NCBI GenBank assembly: GCA_035495315.1
Contig: DATJGF010000173.1
Coordinates: forward strand, 47,103-111,102
Origin: DATJGF01 sp035495315
Lineage (GTDB): Bacteria; Verrucomicrobiota; Verrucomicrobiia; Limisphaerales; UBA8199
Direction: 5' to 3'
DNA: 64,000 bases
Positions 60,196 to 64,000 of the stretch are shown piece by piece. Both the position numbers and the translations under genes were made by a program. Numbering within the stretch: the first letter of the stretch is position 1; each line of letters opens with the position of its first letter. Under the pieces are notes generated by a model, which was given only the letters and a program-made list of their open reading frames with translations, made no database searches and had not been told where the DNA came from.

Positions 60196-63100
60196 ATGAC
60201 TGGTAAGCTTCCTGAGCAGCAACCAAGCGGGTTGGAAACCCCTGCCGCGACCGCCGGGGCGGCTATGCGTGCTGTGCTCGAAAAGAGGCTTGAAAACCCT
60301 TGCCCACAGCCTTCAGTCCCTTCCATTCCTGATCACGTCGTCCTGCAACGAATTGGCACCGGGGCCTACGGCGACGTCTGGCTGGCCCGCAGCACCCTTG
60401 GATCATTACGCGCGGTTAAAGTCGTCTATCGCGACCGCTTCGATGAAGAGCGCCCCTTTCAACGCGAATTCCACGGCATTCTAAGGTATGAGCCGGTCTC
60501 TCGTACGCATCAAGGATTGGTCGCGATTCTCCACGTCGGCCGAAACGACGAGGACGGTTATTTCTACTACGTCATGGAATTGGCCGACGCATTTTCCCCT
60601 AAAGGCCAATCTCCGCCCACAGCCCCGTCCACCTCCCGAGGGGGCAAACGAGGCCAGGAATCCAACCCGAACCCGGTGCAAGCTAAAGGTGTCCCTTACG
60701 TGCCCCGCACCTTACGGTCTGACGTCGCGGGTCGGCGTCGTCTCCGCCCAGTTGAGGCAGCCGGTCTTACTCTTCAACTGGCCGGTGCGCTCGACCATCT
60801 GCACTCACAGGGGCTGGTCCATCGTGATATCAAACCCAGTAACGTCATCTTCGTCGGTGGCCAGCCAAAGCTCGCTGACATCGGCTTAGTCACCGGGGCC
60901 GGCGACTCTCGCAGCTTTGTCGGCACCGAAGGATTTATCCCTCCCGAAGGGCCGGGCACACCCCGGGCCGACCTGTACGGACTGGGAAAACTGCTCTACG
61001 AACTGGCTAGCGGCCGCGACAGGTTGGAGTTCCCACAACTGCCACCTGACCTCACCCAATTGCCTGAGCGAGAGGCCCTCCTGGAGTTGAATGAGGTCAT
61101 CACCCGGGCCTGCGCCCCGAATCCAGACCAACGCTATTTCACCGCCGCTGAATTGGCTGCCGATCTCAAGTTATTCCTCGCCGGACATAGCCTGCGCAAA
61201 GTTCGCAAACAGGAACGCCACCTCGCCTGGCTCAAGCAATTCGCGATGGCGGCCTGCGTCTTAGTCTTGCTGGCACTGACCGCCGTTTGGTTTGCCCGCC
61301 GCGAAGCATTGCAGGCCCAGAGTCGCGAACTCCAGTCACGACAGAGAGCCGACACCGAACTGGCATTGCGACGCCGCGCCGAAGCGGCGGAGCAGGAAGC
61401 CCGTCAACAGCTTTATTCTGCCCTCTTCGAACAGGCTCGCACCGCCGTCCACAGCGGTGAGGTGGGACATCGCGTTCGCGCGCTTGAAGCGCTCAGCCGG
61501 GCTGCGGCAATCACTAACGCAGTTGAACTCCGACGAGAAGCTCTGCGCGCGCTTGCACTCCCCGATTTGCGCTTCGAACGGGAGCTGGTGCTGGCCTCAG
61601 ACGCTACACTCGTCCAGCTGGATCCAAAGTTCGAACGCATCGCGGTTTGCAGTAGAACCGGCCCCGTCGAAATTCGCTCCACCACCGACACCCGGCTGCT
61701 GCAAACACTTCCGGCCTGCGCCAGCGAATCAGCATTCGTCGCCAAATGGAGTCCCGATGGCCGTTTCCTCGCGGTCAAACGAGACCGCGAACAGATTCAA
61801 GAAAACGCCGACGTCGAAGTTTGGGATGTCCCGGCGTCAAAACGTGTGATGCTGTTGACCAACACGCCTTACGGTGCCTTTGATTTCCACCCCACCCTGC
61901 CCCTTATCACGGTGGCCACAACTCGAACCCTCCTCGATACCTGCGATCTTAAAACCGGCCTGCTCCTGAACAGGGTCGAATTGGATCACACTCCGAATTT
62001 CATCACGATTGCGCCGGATGGCGAACGCTTGGCCGCCTGTTACGAAGAGGCCGGCGGATGGGCTCTGACGATCAACGTGTCTACCAACGGTTCGCCGCTT
62101 GCTTCCCAACATTTCAATGACCGACTCAACTGGATACAGTGGGATCCCAAAGGCGCGTTTATTGCCATTCCTGACTTCGGGGGCTCAGTCCACCTCTTCG
62201 ATGCCCGCACCGGCAAATTGCGCCTTATAGGCCGCCATAAAGCTCAAGCCGTTTTGACAGCCTTCACCCCAGATGGGCGTTATCTCATCAGCGGCGGCTG
62301 GGAGCGCGAGATGATTTGCTGGGACCTGAACACGATGTCCGAGGTCTTTACCATCAACCTCAACAGCTTCATCCCCCAGATCAGTGCCGATGGTCATCAA
62401 TGCTCGATTGCCAATAAAGGGTTCGTGCGGCTGTACTCGTTCGAACGGCCTTCAAGCCTTCGGGAATTTAACGAAGACCTCGGCGGCCGCTTGCGCCGGG
62501 CCCTTTTTTCTCCCGACGGCCATTGGTTGGCCGCTCCCGGTCAGGAGCGGCTTGGCCTTTGGGATCTAACCAGCAATGGTCCTGGAGCTATCCTGCCCGA
62601 AGGCGCTAACACGCGCCTCTATTTTTCAACCGACGGACGCGAGCTTTTTGCCAGCAGCGATCTGAACTGCTTCCGTTGGCAAATCACGCCTCCGACCGCC
62701 CCGGATATGCCTCCACGCCTTGAGCGCCTTCTCCTGCATAAACCCGCGGACTTCACCTCGCTTGCCGTAGCGTCCAACTTGCTCGCTTTTACCACCATCA
62801 AAGGCTCTCAAGTTTTGGAAACCGATCGCTTGTCCCTCGATAACAACGCGTGGAAAACAACCCTCAGCGGTGTCAATGGCCTTTGCCCCAGCGGCCGCTG
62901 GCTGGGCGTCTTCCGCCCATACGATTCCACTCTCGAACTTTATGGGTTGCCCAGCTTGCAGCGAGTTGCCGAATTAAACACCCGGTTCAGCATCGGAACC
63001 TTCGAATTCTCACCGCTCGGCGATGAACTCGCCGTAGCTTGCGCCAATGACATCGAATTCTTTAGCACGGCAACATGGCAGCGCACTCGCGAACTAACTA

Positions 63101-63414
63101 ATTTCATAAATGTGCTCTATACTCCGGATACGACGGCATTGTGGCTGACCAGGGACTATCGAACCGCCGCACTTTACGACGCACGCACGATCACACCCCT
63201 GCTGCCTTTGCCGCCAGGCATGCTTCCGCTGGCGGTGAGCCGAGACGGCCGCTTCTTCGCTGTCAGTGTCGATTCACGACGGCTTCAGGTCTGGGACCTC
63301 GATGTCATCCATGACGAATTCCGAAAAGTCGGGATCGATTGGAGTTCCTCTCCGGGAGCACAGGCCCCACGCACTACAAACTCAGCCTCTCTCCCCGAGC
63401 ACGGGGTCCTCTAA
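60196..63414 (+). CDS. Ser/Thr protein kinase with one membrane span and WD40-like propeller
   Basis: A 1072-aa protein. The kinase domain (~46-330) has the P-loop GTGAYGDV (54-61), Lys75 in AVKVV, HRDIKPSN (209-216; Asp211) and a magnesium loop reading DIG (228-230) in place of DFG. A ~30-residue Pro/Ser/Gly-rich insert (135-165) lies between the lobes. A transmembrane helix (~350-366) leads to an outer part with a short helical segment and a propeller of ~WD40-type blades (e.g. WDVPASKRVMLLTN, FDARTGKLRLIG, LWDLTS). Known ECF-linked kinases control their sigma partner. It follows the sigma factor on the same strand, so the two likely form one regulatory unit. Confidence 0.92.
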   Translation: MTGKLPEQQPSGLETPAATAGAAMRAVLEKRLENPCPQPSVPSIPDHVVLQRIGTGAYGDVWLARSTLGSLRAVKVVYRDRFDEERPFQREFHGILRYEPVSRTHQGLVAILHVGRNDEDGYFYYVMELADAFSPKGQSPPTAPSTSRGGKRGQESNPNPVQAKGVPYVPRTLRSDVAGRRRLRPVEAAGLTLQLAGALDHLHSQGLVHRDIKPSNVIFVGGQPKLADIGLVTGAGDSRSFVGTEGFIPPEGPGTPRADLYGLGKLLYELASGRDRLEFPQLPPDLTQLPEREALLELNEVITRACAPNPDQRYFTAAELAADLKLFLAGHSLRKVRKQERHLAWLKQFAMAACVLVLLALTAVWFARREALQAQSRELQSRQRADTELALRRRAEAAEQEARQQLYSALFEQARTAVHSGEVGHRVRALEALSRAAAITNAVELRREALRALALPDLRFERELVLASDATLVQLDPKFERIAVCSRTGPVEIRSTTDTRLLQTLPACASESAFVAKWSPDGRFLAVKRDREQIQENADVEVWDVPASKRVMLLTNTPYGAFDFHPTLPLITVATTRTLLDTCDLKTGLLLNRVELDHTPNFITIAPDGERLAACYEEAGGWALTINVSTNGSPLASQHFNDRLNWIQWDPKGAFIAIPDFGGSVHLFDARTGKLRLIGRHKAQAVLTAFTPDGRYLISGGWEREMICWDLNTMSEVFTINLNSFIPQISADGHQCSIANKGFVRLYSFERPSSLREFNEDLGGRLRRALFSPDGHWLAAPGQERLGLWDLTSNGPGAILPEGANTRLYFSTDGRELFASSDLNCFRWQITPPTAPDMPPRLERLLLHKPADFTSLAVASNLLAFTTIKGSQVLETDRLSLDNNAWKTTLSGVNGLCPSGRWLGVFRPYDSTLELYGLPSLQRVAELNTRFSIGTFEFSPLGDELAVACANDIEFFSTATWQRTRELTNFINVLYTPDTTALWLTRDYRTAALYDARTITPLLPLPPGMLPLAVSRDGRFFAVSVDSRRLQVWDLDVIHDEFRKVGIDWSSSPGAQAPRTTNSASLPEHGVL

Positions 63415-63687
63415 CTTTTTGGAACCCCGCTATCCCCTATCGCCCAATGTCGAGTCCTGGGAGACCTGCGAGATCGCAACCTTTGCAACAAGACCCTTTC
63501 CTGATCTCTTGCTTTCAACCAATGCTGCTTGTACCGTCTGTCCTGTTGATTTTGCTGCCGACACGCGTATAGTGCACGCCTCGCTTCGGCAGCAACCGCC
63601 GGTCAGCCGAGTTCCGAGGTTTCACCACGTCGGACGACCTTTGGCGGCTTTGTCGCGTGGCGCACTTCGCAGCAGCCGTGCTCGCGT
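63415..63687. other. 273-bp gap with no supportable gene
   Basis: Between the kinase stop and the tRNA, a continuing frame (63266-63697) overlaps the kinase 3' end in another phase and lacks a family or start. No hairpin with a T tract stands out. It is best treated as untranslated spacer or leader of the tRNA. Confidence 0.4.
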
Positions 63688-63763
63688 GGGTTGGTAGCTC
63701 AGTCGGTAGAGCAGCGGCCTTTTAAGCCGTTGGTCGAGGGTTCGAGTCCCTCCCAACCCACCA
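63688..63763 (+). tRNA. tRNA-Lys (anticodon TTT), CCA encoded
   Basis: The full cloverleaf can be drawn: 7-bp acceptor stem GGGTTGG/CCAACCC, D arm GCTC...GAGC, and a 5-bp anticodon stem GCGGC/GCCGT with loop CTTTTAA, giving anticodon TTT. The variable part is TGGTC, and the T arm GAGGG-TTCGAGT-CCCTC is perfect. The discriminator A and CCA end are encoded (63760-63763). It charges lysine. Confidence 0.97.
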
Positions 63764-64000
63764 CCTTGAAAAGCAAGGAAATACCCGTAAATACCGTGTC
63801 AGTTCACACTTTGTGAGCCCTCGCTGGCAATCCTCCCCAATCCGGTCGAATCCTCTCAAATAGGGCGATCTTGGGCAACTTTGGGCAACTGATTGGCGCT
63901 AGTTTAGGACATACGCTAAATTAGTCCGTTGATGTGGGTTGACGGTGTTACGGTAGTGTGACTACGCTGCGCTTGCCCACTGGATGAGCAAGCATGAGAA
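63764..64000. other. Right-edge flank after tRNA-Lys, with a tandem 10-bp repeat
   Basis: No gene could be supported. A tandem direct repeat TTGGGCAACT/TTGGGCAACT lies at 63871-63890. An ATG at 63984 begins an open frame (MSKHE...) that runs off the window. tRNA 3' ends are common integration sites, but no second copy of the tRNA end is visible here to mark an att site. Confidence 0.35.

Noticed and set aside
63984..64000. ATG opening a frame (MSKHE) at the very end
   Set aside because: Only five codons are visible; no evidence that it is a real gene or an integrase.

Overview
The window looks like a chromosomal stretch from a free-living, Gram-negative member of the Verrucomicrobiota, most likely the Pedosphaera/Limisphaerales lineage. 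That placement is inferred from gene content: an ECF sigma factor next to a kinase with a WD40-like propeller, EF-hand-bearing secreted proteins, exported sugar enzymes, many Sec or lipoprotein signals, and intergenic GC-rich palindromes. No rRNA is present to confirm it. Ribosome-binding sites are weak or absent before most genes.

Left part (1-17.3 kb). The window opens inside parB, followed by a PfkB-family sugar kinase, peptide deformylase (def), a convergent purN, a membrane protein with a degenerate endonuclease/phosphatase-like domain, and a GDP-mannose 3,5-epimerase-like enzyme. A minus-strand galactose group follows (SSS symporter, 68-aa membrane protein, galK). Next come two tandem VOC-plus-DGPF(YCII) modules and a plus-strand CotH / DUF4956 / VTC-domain operon. 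Two copies of a roughly 240-bp, almost fully self-complementary element (10919-11150 and 17056-17307) bracket the last two groups in opposite orientation. GC-rich REP-like hairpins occupy several intergenic gaps.

Middle part (17.3-37.5 kb). Here are an octaheme c-type cytochrome, a short secreted-protein fragment, an exported GH2 beta-galactosidase, a NarL-type response regulator, a lipoprotein aminopeptidase, a Tat-exported Gfo/Idh/MocA protein, the molybdate transporter modABC, a DNA-binding-like protein, a phospholipase-D-family protein, two lipoproteins (a PepSY-like protein and an M48 protease) and a PQQ-type propeller protein with EF-hands. The exported LacZ and the Na+-coupled symporter plus GalK could together use extracellular beta-galactosides.

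Right part (37.5-63.4 kb). This is the most unusual region: a minus-strand gene series of about 21.7 kb, mostly with ATGA or similar stop/start overlaps. It encodes secreted versions of Tc-toxin-like parts: a 2206-aa protein with a long helical hairpin and a beta-rich end (TcA-like by inference), an SpvB/FG-GAP/TcdB/RHS shell of about 1800 aa that ends before the RHS core, and three separate 564-567-aa proteins. Each of these three has its own signal peptide, the missing last RHS strand and core, an inserted 'GWN' domain, and a different C-terminal domain carrying a zinc-protease HExxH motif. Upstream in the same series are an S74-type trimeric fibre, a GWN-module protein and a small secreted protein. 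Divergent from it are an ECF sigma factor and a Ser/Thr kinase-WD40 protein, which are candidate regulators. A tRNA-Lys(TTT) gene lies near the right edge.
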